NCBI GenBank assembly: GCA_002412495.1
Contig: DHVE01000114.1
Coordinates: 9,524 to 73,523 of the forward strand
Origin: Betaproteobacteria bacterium UBA5216
GTDB lineage: Bacteria > Pseudomonadota > Gammaproteobacteria > Burkholderiales > SG8-41
Direction: 5' to 3'
Length of the DNA stretch: 64,000 nucleotides
Part shown: in pieces, positions 18,321 to 26,894 of the stretch
How the letters are laid out: the number at the start of each line of letters is the position of its first letter
Numbering within the stretch: the stretch's first letter is position 1
Notes under the pieces: generated by a model
The model's input: only the letters and a program-made list of their open reading frames with translations
What the model was told of the DNA's origin: nothing
Database searches by the model: none
Program-made: the position numbers and the translations under genes

Positions 18321-19009
18321 AAGGCGGTACGGCATTGATCGTGGGCGCGGGCAGCGGCTTGAGCGCCGCGCTCGCCCGCGCCTTTGCCGCTGAAGGATTG
18401 CGATGTGTGCTGGCCGCGCGCCGCACTGAAAAGTTGCAAGCCTTGTGCGATGAGATCGGCGCCACCCGCATTCAATGCAACAGCGCCAGTGTCGATTCGG
18501 TTAACGCGTTGTTTGCCCAGCTCGATACGTTGTGCAATGCGCCGGCGGTGGTGGTTTACAACGCCTCGGCGCGGGTACGCGGGCCGCTGGTCGATCTGGA
18601 CCCGCAGGCGGTGGCCGATGCGGTGGCGGTTACCGCGCACGGCGGATTTCTGGTGGCGCAGGCCGCCACGAGGCGCATGCTTCAAAAAGGCGCGGGCACG
18701 ATTATTTTCACCGGCGCTTCGGCGAGCGTGAAAGGGTATGCGCAATCCGCGACGTTTGCGATGGGAAAATTCGCGCTGCGTGGGTTGGCGCAAAGCATGG
18801 CGCGCGAACTCGCGCCGCAGAACATTCACGTGGCGCACGTGGTGATCGACGGCGGCATCCGTTCCGCGGAACGGCCGGTGCCGGCGGACAAACCCGACAG
18901 CCTGCTCGATCCGGTGGCGATCGCGCAAAGCTACGTGCATCTGATGAAACAGCCGCGCAGCGCGTGGACATGGGAGATTGAAGTCAGGCCGTGGGTGGAA
19001 AAATTTTAA
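18317..19009 (+). CDS. short-chain dehydrogenase/reductase, atypical catalytic motif
   Basis: Rossmann-fold SDR, 230 aa. I choose GTG 18317 because it overlaps the GFA stop (GTGA) and gives the nucleotide-binding GAGSGLSAALA at the correct distance from the N-terminus. The later core shows TGASASVKG, and where classical SDRs have YxxxK this protein reads FAMGK, so the catalytic Tyr is Phe. The following KFALRGLAQSMARELAPQNIHVAHVVIDGG is typical of a widespread divergent SDR subgroup. Redox activity is therefore uncertain. Confidence 0.84.
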   Translation: MKGGTALIVGAGSGLSAALARAFAAEGLRCVLAARRTEKLQALCDEIGATRIQCNSASVDSVNALFAQLDTLCNAPAVVVYNASARVRGPLVDLDPQAVADAVAVTAHGGFLVAQAATRRMLQKGAGTIIFTGASASVKGYAQSATFAMGKFALRGLAQSMARELAPQNIHVAHVVIDGGIRSAERPVPADKPDSLLDPVAIAQSYVHLMKQPRSAWTWEIEVRPWVEKF

Positions 19010-19042
19010 CGCACTGCGCAGGCATGCTCAAGGAGACAGCTC

Positions 19043-19789
19043 ATGCCGTTTTACGAAAAGGGAAATGTCCGCATCCACTACGAAGAGGCGGGTTCCGGAT
19101 TCCCGCTGTTTATCATTTATGGTGGTGGCCTGAACTCGAAGGTCACTTACGCGAACGGGCCGTTTGACGCGTTCGAGGAATTCAAGTCCGAGTACCGCTG
19201 CATCAGCATGGATTTGCGCAACGCCAACGGCGGGCAATCCACCGGCCCGCTCGATTTCGAAGCGCCGTGGGACGCGCATACCCACGATCAGCTCAGCCTG
19301 CTGGATCGCCTGGGTGTCGACAAGTTTTTTGTAATGGGTTTTTGCATTGGCAATCCGCTGATCTGGAACTTGCAGAAACGCGCGCCTGGACGCATCGTGG
19401 GCTCGGTGCATGCGCAGCCCAGCGGCGTCGATCCCAATTACCCGGACTACTTCATCAAGAATAATCTGAAAATCTGGGCGCCCGGCCTCGTCGCCAGCAG
19501 GCCGGACATCACGATGGATTCAGTCAATCGCTACCTCGACAAGATGTACAAGGGCGTCGATTTTGTGCTGACCGTGGATCGCGATTTCGTGCGCGCCTGC
19601 CAGACGCCGATGCTGGTGCTGCCGGACAACGTGCCCTCGCATCCCTACGCGGTGGCGATTGAAATGACGCACCTCGCGGCCAATGCGCAGATGAGTTTCT
19701 TTCCGTGGAAGGACAATAAAGAGAACGTGAAGCTCGCGGTGCGGCATATCCGCACCTTTCTGAAGGCGAATCGGCCCGCTGGCGCCTAG
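19043..19789 (+). CDS. alpha/beta hydrolase with Cys at nucleophile elbow (cytoplasmic copy)
   Basis: Alpha/beta-hydrolase fold protein, 248 aa, no signal peptide. The elbow reads VMGFCIGN with Cys101 where most relatives have Ser, as in dienelactone hydrolase. Around the expected catalytic His the sequence is FFPWKDNKENVKLAVRHIRTFL, so the usual GH is replaced by WKD. It is a close paralogue of the next gene, which carries a Tat signal. Both share GNVRIHY, RNAxxGQSTGPL and PWDxxTxD. A strong AAGGAGA site precedes ATG 19043. Catalysis by a classical Ser-His-Asp triad is unlikely; function unknown. Confidence 0.83.
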   Translation: MPFYEKGNVRIHYEEAGSGFPLFIIYGGGLNSKVTYANGPFDAFEEFKSEYRCISMDLRNANGGQSTGPLDFEAPWDAHTHDQLSLLDRLGVDKFFVMGFCIGNPLIWNLQKRAPGRIVGSVHAQPSGVDPNYPDYFIKNNLKIWAPGLVASRPDITMDSVNRYLDKMYKGVDFVLTVDRDFVRACQTPMLVLPDNVPSHPYAVAIEMTHLAANAQMSFFPWKDNKENVKLAVRHIRTFLKANRPAGA

Positions 19790-19824
19790 CGCGACGCGGC
19801 TTAACTCAAAATCGGGAGATCACC

Positions 19825-20688
19825 ATGGATTCAACCAGACGCACATTGCTGACCACTGGCGCGGCGGCTGTCGCGGCGGCCGCTGCGCCCAAGGCATTCG
19901 CGCAAGCCGGCGACAAAGGCAAAACCGGCGGCTTGTTTTATCAACGGGGCAATGTTCGTATCCATTATCAGGACGTGGGTTCCGGCTACCCGTTGCTGAT
20001 CATTCCCGGCGGCGGACAAAACTCAACCATCAGCGCGCTTACGACGAGCGCGCCGTTCAATCCCGTCGATGAATTCAAGAACGAGTATCGCTGCATCACC
20101 GCCGACTTGCGCAACGCGCCGAGCGGGCAATCCACCGGCCCGCTGGAGATCGACCGGCCATGGGATTCGTACACCGACGACCATCTGGGGTTGATGGATC
20201 ACCTCGGCATCAAGCGCTTCATGGTGCTGGGCTTTTGCATCGGCGGCCCTTTCATCTGGAGTCTGGTGCGGCGGGCGCCGGAGCGCATCATCGCCGCCGT
20301 GGTGTCGCAGCCCGTCGGCTTTCGCAAGGAATTGCCGAACCACGCTTACAATAATTACATCAAGGGCTGGGGCCCCGATCTCATCAAGCAGCGGCCCGAA
20401 ATCACGATGGACATGATCGACCGCTTTCTCAAAAGCATGTACGGCGGCGTTCGTGCCGATTTTGTGTTCAGCGCATCGCGCGACGTGGTACGTTCGTGCC
20501 AGTCGCCCGTGCTGATCATGCCGGACGACACGCCCGCGCACGGCTTCGAAACCGCGATGGAATCCGCGATGCTCGCGCCCAAATCCGAGGTGAGCATGTA
20601 TCCGTGGAAGGATGTGAAGGAAAAAATTCCCATCGCGGTGCGTCAGGTACGCACGTTCATGCGCGCGCATCGATCGGCAACGGCTTGA
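19825..20688 (+). CDS. alpha/beta hydrolase with Cys at nucleophile elbow (Tat-exported copy)
   Basis: Paralogue of the preceding gene, 287 aa, with an N-terminal twin-arginine signal (STRRTLLTTG, residues 3-11) and cleavage near AFAQA. The elbow is VLGFCIGG with Cys138, and the His region again reads MYPWKDVKEKIPIAVRQVRTFM, so the catalytic His is absent at the same place. Conservation of both substitutions in the pair argues they are functional rather than decay. GGGAG precedes the ATG. The 35-bp spacing suggests co-transcription, yielding cytoplasmic and periplasmic versions of one protein. Confidence 0.84.
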   Translation: MDSTRRTLLTTGAAAVAAAAAPKAFAQAGDKGKTGGLFYQRGNVRIHYQDVGSGYPLLIIPGGGQNSTISALTTSAPFNPVDEFKNEYRCITADLRNAPSGQSTGPLEIDRPWDSYTDDHLGLMDHLGIKRFMVLGFCIGGPFIWSLVRRAPERIIAAVVSQPVGFRKELPNHAYNNYIKGWGPDLIKQRPEITMDMIDRFLKSMYGGVRADFVFSASRDVVRSCQSPVLIMPDDTPAHGFETAMESAMLAPKSEVSMYPWKDVKEKIPIAVRQVRTFMRAHRSATA

Positions 20689-20748
20689 GGTTGCGCGCGG
20701 CCGCGTCGTGCGGCGTGTAGCGCTTATCTCGTAGGGCAGACTACCGTA

Positions 20749-21171
20749 CTAAGGGGTTCCCGTTGGACTCGGCGGCTGTTCGCCGGATTGGCGCACGCTG
20801 CTGTAGCCGGATTGATTGTGCATGCGGATGCTGGTGTATCGCGCGAGCGCCCAGTAGACCACCACCATGCGGCTGTCCGAGGCGGCTTCGATGCGGTGGG
20901 GCAGTCCCGCCGGCAGATTGACCACGGCGCCCGGCGTCAGCGGCACGGCTTCGCGTTGCTCGAACGTCAAGCTGCCGCGGCCCTCAATGCAGAACACGAC
21001 TTCGTCGTCATCGGGATGCACGTGCAGCGGCGTGATCTGGCCCGGTTCGTAGCAATTGATCCGCGTGATCATGTCCTTCGAGTTCAGCACGGGCTGATTG
21101 ACGCGCGCATCGGGGGAGTAGCGTATCAGGTCTTTGATATTGACCGCTTGAACAGGGGCCGGCGTGGTCAT
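20749..21171 (-). CDS. cupin-domain protein
   Basis: Single-domain cupin, 140 aa from ATG 21171 (a TTG 14 codons upstream is also in frame but less likely). The first cupin motif is visible as GQITPLHVHPDDDEVVFCIEGRG, with the two metal His and the Glu, and the second as PAGLPHRIEA. Metal binding in the cytoplasm is expected. The last ~20 residues are polar and low in complexity. It converges on the hydrolase at 20688 and is divergent from a ModA-like SBP. Substrate unknown. Confidence 0.82.
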   Translation of the reverse strand: MTTPAPVQAVNIKDLIRYSPDARVNQPVLNSKDMITRINCYEPGQITPLHVHPDDDEVVFCIEGRGSLTFEQREAVPLTPGAVVNLPAGLPHRIEAASDSRMVVVYWALARYTSIRMHNQSGYSSVRQSGEQPPSPTGTP

Positions 21172-21382
21172 GATTTCTTGGAGGTTGGTTTGCGACGCGA
21201 GGGATGATGACAATTATCGCACGCGCCATAGGTGGCCTCCAATGGGTCGGCGTTGCGTGGAAGGCCCTGTTTGTCATCGTAATAATCGGGACTTCCGCCA
21301 GCGTTATCCAACGCCGCGTGCCCATGACGGCATTCTGGTGCAGAATAGCGCAGCCCTGTTCCTTCTTATTCCCTATTCCACT

Positions 21383-22150
21383 ATGAAATCCTTGCTTGTG
21401 TTGACGTTGATCACGGCGGCAATCGGGACGATGGCGTCCGCTCAATATGCCCGCGCGGACGAGGTGACGCTGATCGCGCCTGGCGGCATCCGCGATGCGA
21501 TCCAGAAAATAATTCCGGATTTCCAGCGCAAGACCGGCCACACCGTGAAGGCGACGTTCGGCTCCGGCGGTGGCACCAAGAAACAAGTGATGAGCGGCGA
21601 GCCGTTCGATGTGCCCGTCGTGCAGCCGCCATTACCGCCGGTGGTATCTACCGGCCATGTGGTGGCCGCGAGCGAAACACCCATCGCCACGGTAGCGGTG
21701 GCGTTGGCGGTGCGCAAGGGCGCGCCCAAGCCGGACATTTCCACGCCCGACGCGTTGCGCAAAACGCTGCTCGCCGCGAAATCGGTCTCCATACCCGACA
21801 GCGCGCGCGGCGCGGCGGCCGGCGCCAGCTTTGAAGAAACGCTGAAGAAGCTTGGTATTGTCGAGCAGATGAAAGCCACGCTCCGGCGCGTGCAAGGTGG
21901 TGCCAACGCGATGGCAGTGCTGGCCAAGGGCGAGGTCGAACTCGGCCTTACTTTTTTAAGCGAAATTCACGATCCCGGCGTGGAGGTTGTTGGCGTGCTG
22001 CCGCGCGAGATTTCAACGCCGACGGCGCTGGTGGGCTACGTGTCCGTGCACAGCAAATCCCCCGATGCCGCGAAAGCGCTGCTGGCGTATTTGTCATCGC
22101 CCGAGGTGGCGGGCGTGTATCAATCGCTGGGCATGCAGCCGGGACGCTGA
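21383..22150 (+). CDS. ModA-like periplasmic substrate-binding protein
   Basis: Type-II periplasmic binding protein of the molybdate/sulfate-like superfamily, 255 aa. Signal peptide ends near QYARA; then VTLIAPGGIRDAIQKIIPDFQRKTGHTV and FGSGGGTKKQVMSGEPFDV are typical of the SBP_bac_11 group. The C-terminal half includes AMAVLAKGEVELGLTFLSEI. It is not a Bug protein, so it is counted apart from the 15. No ABC permease or ATPase genes are adjacent. The frame is open upstream of ATG 21383 but only this start yields a signal peptide. Confidence 0.83.
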   Translation: MKSLLVLTLITAAIGTMASAQYARADEVTLIAPGGIRDAIQKIIPDFQRKTGHTVKATFGSGGGTKKQVMSGEPFDVPVVQPPLPPVVSTGHVVAASETPIATVAVALAVRKGAPKPDISTPDALRKTLLAAKSVSIPDSARGAAAGASFEETLKKLGIVEQMKATLRRVQGGANAMAVLAKGEVELGLTFLSEIHDPGVEVVGVLPREISTPTALVGYVSVHSKSPDAAKALLAYLSSPEVAGVYQSLGMQPGR

Positions 22151-22182
22151 TTTCCGCAGAACCAATTGAAATGGAGTGCACC

Positions 22183-22923
22183 ATGTCAGCCTTGATGAAA
22201 GCCGAAGTTCTTGATCGGGCCGCCGCGCAGGCGATGGATCGATACGTGATCGTCAAATCCACGATCTACACCTCGGGCGAGCGCGATCCGCGCAAGCCGC
22301 CGGAGTATCCCGATACCAAGGACAAGCTGCACCTGATGCATCACGATCCGCGTTTGCCGCGCATGCCCGACAAGCCCACCCTGTTCGATTTTTTCAGATT
22401 GCGTTTCGGCCCGTCGATACACATGCTGCAAAGCGCGCGGCTGGCGCAGAAAAACGGTTGCAGTGAAAAAATCATTCTCGCCTGCCTGATACACGACATT
22501 GCCACCGGCGGCTTCATACGTGCCGACCACGGCTACTGGGCGGCGCAAATGCTTGAACCGTACGTCGATGAAGAGGTGACGTTTGCCGTGCGTTACCACC
22601 AAGTGCTGCGTTTTTATCCCGATGAGTCCTACGGCTATAAATATCCGGAATCCTACATCCGCCTGTTCGGGCCCGACTACAAGCCGGAGCCGTATCTAGA
22701 CCGCGCGCACGACCATGCGCGAAAGCACAAATACTACGAGGCCGCGCGGCTGCTGACCGTCAACGATCTATACGCCTTCGATCCGGACGTGCATGTCGAA
22801 CTGGAAGAATTTACCGACATCGTCGGGCGGCATTTCCGGCAGCCGAAAGAAGGGCTCGGGTTCGATGACAGTCCTACCGCGCATATGTGGCGCACCGTAA
22901 ACTGGCCGACGCGGTATTTGTAG
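22183..22923 (+). CDS. HD-domain protein
   Basis: Cytoplasmic 246-aa protein with an HD metal-hydrolase core: HMLQSARLA near residue 80, LACLIHDIA near 105, ADHGYWAA and VRYHQ further on supply the expected His/Asp ligands. HD proteins hydrolyse phosphoester bonds in nucleotides or related molecules, but this subgroup resembles uncharacterised or oxygenase-like HD proteins and I cannot give a substrate. GGAG at 22173-22176 favours ATG 22183 over the in-frame ATG 22171. Confidence 0.72.
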   Translation: MSALMKAEVLDRAAAQAMDRYVIVKSTIYTSGERDPRKPPEYPDTKDKLHLMHHDPRLPRMPDKPTLFDFFRLRFGPSIHMLQSARLAQKNGCSEKIILACLIHDIATGGFIRADHGYWAAQMLEPYVDEEVTFAVRYHQVLRFYPDESYGYKYPESYIRLFGPDYKPEPYLDRAHDHARKHKYYEAARLLTVNDLYAFDPDVHVELEEFTDIVGRHFRQPKEGLGFDDSPTAHMWRTVNWPTRYL

Positions 22924-22972
22924 GGGATTTGTGTTTCAGTGTTTTTATGAGTAAAAACAAAAGGAGAAGATC

Positions 22973-23242
22973 ATGGTGCGAATGTTTGTGCGGCACACGG
23001 TGGCGAACTACGGCGTATGGCGCAGGGCATACAACGCGTTTGACAAGGAACGCAAGGGCCTGGGCGTGAAGGCGCACGCGGTATTTCGCACCGCTGGCAA
23101 GCCGAACGACATCACGCTCTGGCATGACTTCGCCACGCTCGCGAAGGCCAAAAGCTTTGCAGGCAATCCGCGTTTAAAAGAGGTGATGAAAGGCGCTGGC
23201 GTTACCAGCGCCCCGGCGATCTGGTTCGCAAAAGCGGCGTAG
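22973..23242 (+). CDS. small dimeric alpha+beta-barrel-like protein (ABM-like)
   Basis: An 89-residue soluble protein with an excellent AAGGAGAAGATC ribosome site. The pattern MVRMFVRHTVANYGVWRRAYNAF followed later by ITLWHDFATLAKAKSFAGNP resembles the ferredoxin-like, antibiotic-biosynthesis-monooxygenase type dimeric barrels, which are often small redox or cyclase-like enzymes. It follows the HD gene by 49 bp on the same strand. Function not assignable. Confidence 0.68.
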   Translation: MVRMFVRHTVANYGVWRRAYNAFDKERKGLGVKAHAVFRTAGKPNDITLWHDFATLAKAKSFAGNPRLKEVMKGAGVTSAPAIWFAKAA

Positions 23243-23253
23243 CCCGTACAGGC

Positions 23254-23859
23254 CTAGCCGCGCATCGCCTTCGCCTTTTGCGCGGCCGGGCGGTCCCAGC
23301 AGCGCTTCAACCACGCCTGCGTTTTCGGCCACTTGCCCAGATCGAGCACCAGCCCGCGAAACAGCGCGCCGGCCACGTTCAGGTCAGCGACCGTAAATGA
23401 CGAACCCGCCAGCCATTCCGATTTATTGAGGGTTGCTTCCAGCACGTTGAATGCGGCCACACACTCGTTCCATACCTCTTTGGCCACTTCCGGTTTGCGC
23501 TCGGCCTCGGGTAGATCGCTGGTATGACGCGCGTGATTGACGATCTGGCGGTCGAGGCGATCGGTTTCCCACAGGCTCCATTGGATCACCAGCGCTTCGG
23601 TCTTCAGATCCGCCGGCAGCAGCGGGCTTTTGTGCTTTTTCGCCAGATAAAAATTGATCGCCATCGATTCAGACAAAATAAAGCCGTCGTCATCGATTAC
23701 CGGTACGCGCGCATTCGCGTTCAGCGCCTTGAACTCCGGCGTCTGCGTGCCCGGCGAGCGCGGCAAAAAGTCCTTGTGCGTGTAAGCAAGCCCGAGCTCG
23801 CCCGCCATCCACAACACGCGCACCGCGCGTGATTTGGCATGACCGTATATGGTTAACAT
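23254..23859 (-). CDS. glutathione S-transferase
   Basis: GST of 201 aa from ATG 23859 (the frame is open further upstream but MLTIYGHAKSR is the standard N-terminus). The thioredoxin-like domain shows AKSRAVRVLW with the probable catalytic Ser, ARVPVIDDDGFILSESMAIN with the cis-Pro and the glutathione Ser, and the helical domain has SFTVADLNVA. It converges on the gene at 23242 with only 11 bp between stops. Substrate unknown. Confidence 0.88.
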   Translation of the reverse strand: MLTIYGHAKSRAVRVLWMAGELGLAYTHKDFLPRSPGTQTPEFKALNANARVPVIDDDGFILSESMAINFYLAKKHKSPLLPADLKTEALVIQWSLWETDRLDRQIVNHARHTSDLPEAERKPEVAKEVWNECVAAFNVLEATLNKSEWLAGSSFTVADLNVAGALFRGLVLDLGKWPKTQAWLKRCWDRPAAQKAKAMRG

Positions 23860-23959
23860 GGTGTTCTCCCTGAGTGAAATGAAATGCGAGTTTACGACAC
23901 TGTGTGAGCCGCCGTCATGCACGGCGTAAACGCATGGCGCGGGTGCGCCTAGTCCAGCC

Positions 23960-24748
23960 TCACTGCGCGAACGCCTCCAGCCATTTTATGAGTTCGCCGG
24001 ATACCATGCGGGGCACGTTGAAGTGGTCGGTGTCCAGCGTTACATAGCGGCTCGATGCGTGAGCGGGCGCGGAATCGAACATGGCTCTGGAATTACCGTA
24101 AAACGGGTCGGACGTGCCGATCACCAACAGTACCGGCACCGGCTTGGAAATTTTCCGGACATTCGTGGTGATCGCACCGAGGCCCTCCGGATCGAAATAA
24201 GAAACATAAATGCTGGCGGTCATGCGCAGCGATCTTTGTTTTCCCTGATTGATATCGTCGAATGATTCCGACTCGGCGCCGCGATTCGCGGCAACCATGC
24301 TCTTGGCTTTGTCTATGCTGGAGCGCAGCCTGGTGCCCATCCCGCCTTCCGGAAAGTGCCCCGGTGAGAGTATTACCAACCCATCGAGGTCAAGACCCGC
24401 CGACGCGTACGCCACGGCCGCATTCGATCCCAAACTTTGTCCCGCCACGATCACGCGCTTGGCGCCTTTGGTGCGCAGTTGACTCGCCTGCTGCGAAATT
24501 TCTTTCAATGCCGACGGATAATCCACATCGTACAGCCGCCGGCCCGACCAGGGCATTTCCGTATTGCTTACCAGAAAACCGCGCGATTCCAGATCGCGCG
24601 CCAACGTTGCCATGCTGTTGGGTGCCCCCCACTTGCCGTGCATCAGAATTACACCGACGTCGGACGGCGCGGCAAGTATGGCGCTCGCGGCTAATAAAGA
24701 CAGAAGAGATATAGCGGCAATCAGTGTGCGAGCCATCATGCGTCTCAT
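23960..24748 (-). CDS. exported alpha/beta hydrolase-fold protein
   Basis: 262 aa from ATG 24748, with a Sec signal peptide ending near ILAAP. A complete triad is visible: the elbow VAGQSLGSNAA (Ser), GTSDPFY (Asp) and DTDHFN (His). The early GVILMHGKWG is the oxyanion-hole strand. Unlike the pair at 19043-20688, this one keeps Ser and His, so it is probably an active periplasmic esterase or related hydrolase. It precedes nothing obvious; its start lies just 28 bp from the end of an SBP gene upstream on the same strand. Confidence 0.8.
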   Translation of the reverse strand: MRRMMARTLIAAISLLSLLAASAILAAPSDVGVILMHGKWGAPNSMATLARDLESRGFLVSNTEMPWSGRRLYDVDYPSALKEISQQASQLRTKGAKRVIVAGQSLGSNAAVAYASAGLDLDGLVILSPGHFPEGGMGTRLRSSIDKAKSMVAANRGAESESFDDINQGKQRSLRMTASIYVSYFDPEGLGAITTNVRKISKPVPVLLVIGTSDPFYGNSRAMFDSAPAHASSRYVTLDTDHFNVPRMVSGELIKWLEAFAQ

Positions 24749-24776
24749 AAACCCTTCCTTGCGCCCTAATGGATGG

Positions 24777-25775
24777 TCAATCAAGCCGAAGCTTCACGTC
24801 GCGGGCGATTTTCTCATTATTGCGCAGTTCGGCGCGCAGGAAGGCGTCGAACTCGGACGCGGATAACCCGGCGGCGTTGAGGCCCACTTTGTTGATCACG
24901 TCCCTGACCTCGGCAAGTTGCAGGGCGCGCAGAATCTCGGTACTCAGACGGTTGACTGCATCCCTGGGAGTTGCAGCGTGGGCCACGGAGCCAAACCAGA
25001 TTGAGGTATCAAATCCGGGGAATCCCGATTCCGCCACCGTCGGCACGTCCTTGAGCAATTCCGAGCGCTCCGGCGAGGTTACCGCCAGAGGCCGCAAGCG
25101 ACCACTGGGCACGTACGATGCGACGGACAGTATGTTCACCAGCAACACGCTCGCGTGTCCGCCGATCGCGGCGATGGTCGCCGGCGCGCCGCCCGGATAC
25201 GGCACGTGGATGAGATCGATTTTCGCGCGTGATTTGAATAGCTCGCCCGCAAGATGGTGGCCGGTGCCCGCACCGCTGGTGGCGTAGGTGAGTTCGCCGG
25301 GACGCGCACGCGCGAGCGCGATCAGTTCCTTGATCGTTTTGGCCGGCAACGACGGGTGCGCCGCCAAAATCATCGGCGTCGATGCGATACGCGCGAAGCC
25401 GGTGAAATCTTTCTGCGCGTCATACGGCAGTTTGGTGCGCACCGCTGGATTGATGGTAAAACTGTTCGCCACGATCAGTAGGGTGTGGCCGTCGCCCGGC
25501 GCGCGCGCGGCGGCTTCCGTTCCGACGACGGTGCCCGCGCCCGGCCGGTTTTCCACCAGGACGTTCTGCCCCAGCGCCTTCGATAGCGGGCCGGCGAGCG
25601 TGCGCGCCAGCGTATCCGTACCCGCGCCGGGTGCGAAGGGCGCGATGATGCGGATGGGTTTTGAAGGGTAGGGTTGTGTCTGGGCAGGCAAGGCGAGCGG
25701 CAGCCCTCCCAGCACCATCAGCACAATCGGCGCCATGGACAGCGCAAAGCATGTAGCGGTCGGTAATCGGCTCAT
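24777..25775 (-). CDS. Bug/TctC-family substrate-binding protein (SBP-G)
   Basis: Canonical Bug receptor, about 332 aa from ATG 25775 (ATG 25796 also in frame). The signal peptide ends near LPAQTQ, then PYPSKPIRIIAPFAPGAGTDTLART, ENRPGAGTVVGTEAAARA, HVPYPGGAPATIAAIGGHASV and GRLRPLAVTSPERS. Note PYPGG where most relatives have PYKGG. It precedes the exported alpha/beta hydrolase by 28 bp, so the two may be co-transcribed. No permease subunits. Confidence 0.86.
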   Translation of the reverse strand: MSRLPTATCFALSMAPIVLMVLGGLPLALPAQTQPYPSKPIRIIAPFAPGAGTDTLARTLAGPLSKALGQNVLVENRPGAGTVVGTEAAARAPGDGHTLLIVANSFTINPAVRTKLPYDAQKDFTGFARIASTPMILAAHPSLPAKTIKELIALARARPGELTYATSGAGTGHHLAGELFKSRAKIDLIHVPYPGGAPATIAAIGGHASVLLVNILSVASYVPSGRLRPLAVTSPERSELLKDVPTVAESGFPGFDTSIWFGSVAHAATPRDAVNRLSTEILRALQLAEVRDVINKVGLNAAGLSASEFDAFLRAELRNNEKIARDVKLRLD

Positions 25776-25850
25776 GGCAGGTTCCCTGTTTGGCATGCCG
25801 CTCGGCTTACACGGCGCGTTGGCATTTTACGTTGAAGCGCACTTCGCGAA

Positions 25851-26756
25851 TCATCCGGGCTTCGAGCGATTTTTGAATGCGATGCACGGATCAGGCCGTT
25901 CGGCGGCTGCCGTGCGCACAACGGCATCGAACGCCGCGTCCCGCTCGGCGAGGTCGCCGCGCTCAAGATAACCCACCGTCAGCGTTCGCGTACGTATTTC
26001 GGTGCGTAACCAGCGGGGCACGCCGATATCGCGCCGCACGTGGCCGTTACCCGCAATCAGCACCGCTCCTCGCGACGCGTGCCGGCTCAGAATCGATGCC
26101 ATCACCGCATCGCGCGCGACCTGGCCGCGCGCCATGGCGGGCAGCATCGTGGGCGGCAGGGCATTGCAATGGCCGGTATCGATCTCGCGTTCCTGCGCGG
26201 CCTGCCATTCAGGCGCCGTCGTTGCATCAAGACCCAGCGACTTCAGCGATGCCGCGTCAAACACCGCCGCGTAACCCTCGCGCACCACTTTGCTGGTGTC
26301 CGCGTTCGACAGATTCGCGGCGATCAGCGGTACATCGTATTCCAACGCCAGCGCGATGAATGGCCGGTAAAAATCCCATTGCCAGTTGCCGCCGCGCGTA
26401 CCCGCGGCCGGCGCCGCCAAATCAATCACATGCTGTGCATCGCGCGGCCGTTCGCGCCGCGCGCGTTCAATGTCTGCCTGCCATTCGCGATCAAACTGCT
26501 CCATCACAAGGGCGGGCCGCCAACCGGCGTCGAACGCGCGCCGCAACGCGTCCAGCCGCATTCGGTGATGCCCGGCGTTATCGTGTACCTCGCCAAGCAG
26601 TGCAATGGTGTCGCCGCGCAGTTGGTTTTCCCACGGCGGGCGCGTTGTTCCCGTGGCACAGGCGGCGACGAGGGCTGCGAAGAGCGCCGCCATCATGATC
26701 CCAGCGAGAGGTCTTTTTAAGCCTTTGATATTTAAAACTATGTGTGAAGACGACAT
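25851..26756 (-). CDS. ChaN-family lipoprotein
   Basis: 301 aa with an N-terminal hydrophobic segment and lipobox LVAAC near residue 33, so it should be lipid-anchored. The domain shows LLGEVHDNAGHHRMRL, VMEQFDREWQ and a late LIAGNGHVRRDIGVP, characteristic of the ChaN/TIKI haem-binding or protease-like superfamily (haem-regulated iron uptake in Campylobacter ChaN; the metal-dependent GEVHDxxxHH motif is kept). No TonB receptor or haem genes are near, so a haem role is only an analogy. Confidence 0.83.
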   Translation of the reverse strand: MSSSHIVLNIKGLKRPLAGIMMAALFAALVAACATGTTRPPWENQLRGDTIALLGEVHDNAGHHRMRLDALRRAFDAGWRPALVMEQFDREWQADIERARRERPRDAQHVIDLAAPAAGTRGGNWQWDFYRPFIALALEYDVPLIAANLSNADTSKVVREGYAAVFDAASLKSLGLDATTAPEWQAAQEREIDTGHCNALPPTMLPAMARGQVARDAVMASILSRHASRGAVLIAGNGHVRRDIGVPRWLRTEIRTRTLTVGYLERGDLAERDAAFDAVVRTAAAERPDPCIAFKNRSKPG

Positions 26757-26894
26757 AGGGTTAATTGATCGCCGTCCCTGCCGGAATCGCGCTCGATGGC
26801 GTCATTGACAACGCATAACCAATGGAATGGACGCATGCGGGCAGGGGAAACAAAGCCAAAGCTCAGGAATTTAAGTGTCTCATGCATGGTGCGA

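Noticed and set aside
22951..22965. AAAACAA stretch before the 89-residue protein
   Set aside because: It lacks the TTR half and merges into the ribosome-binding site, so it is not counted with the IHF-like motif.
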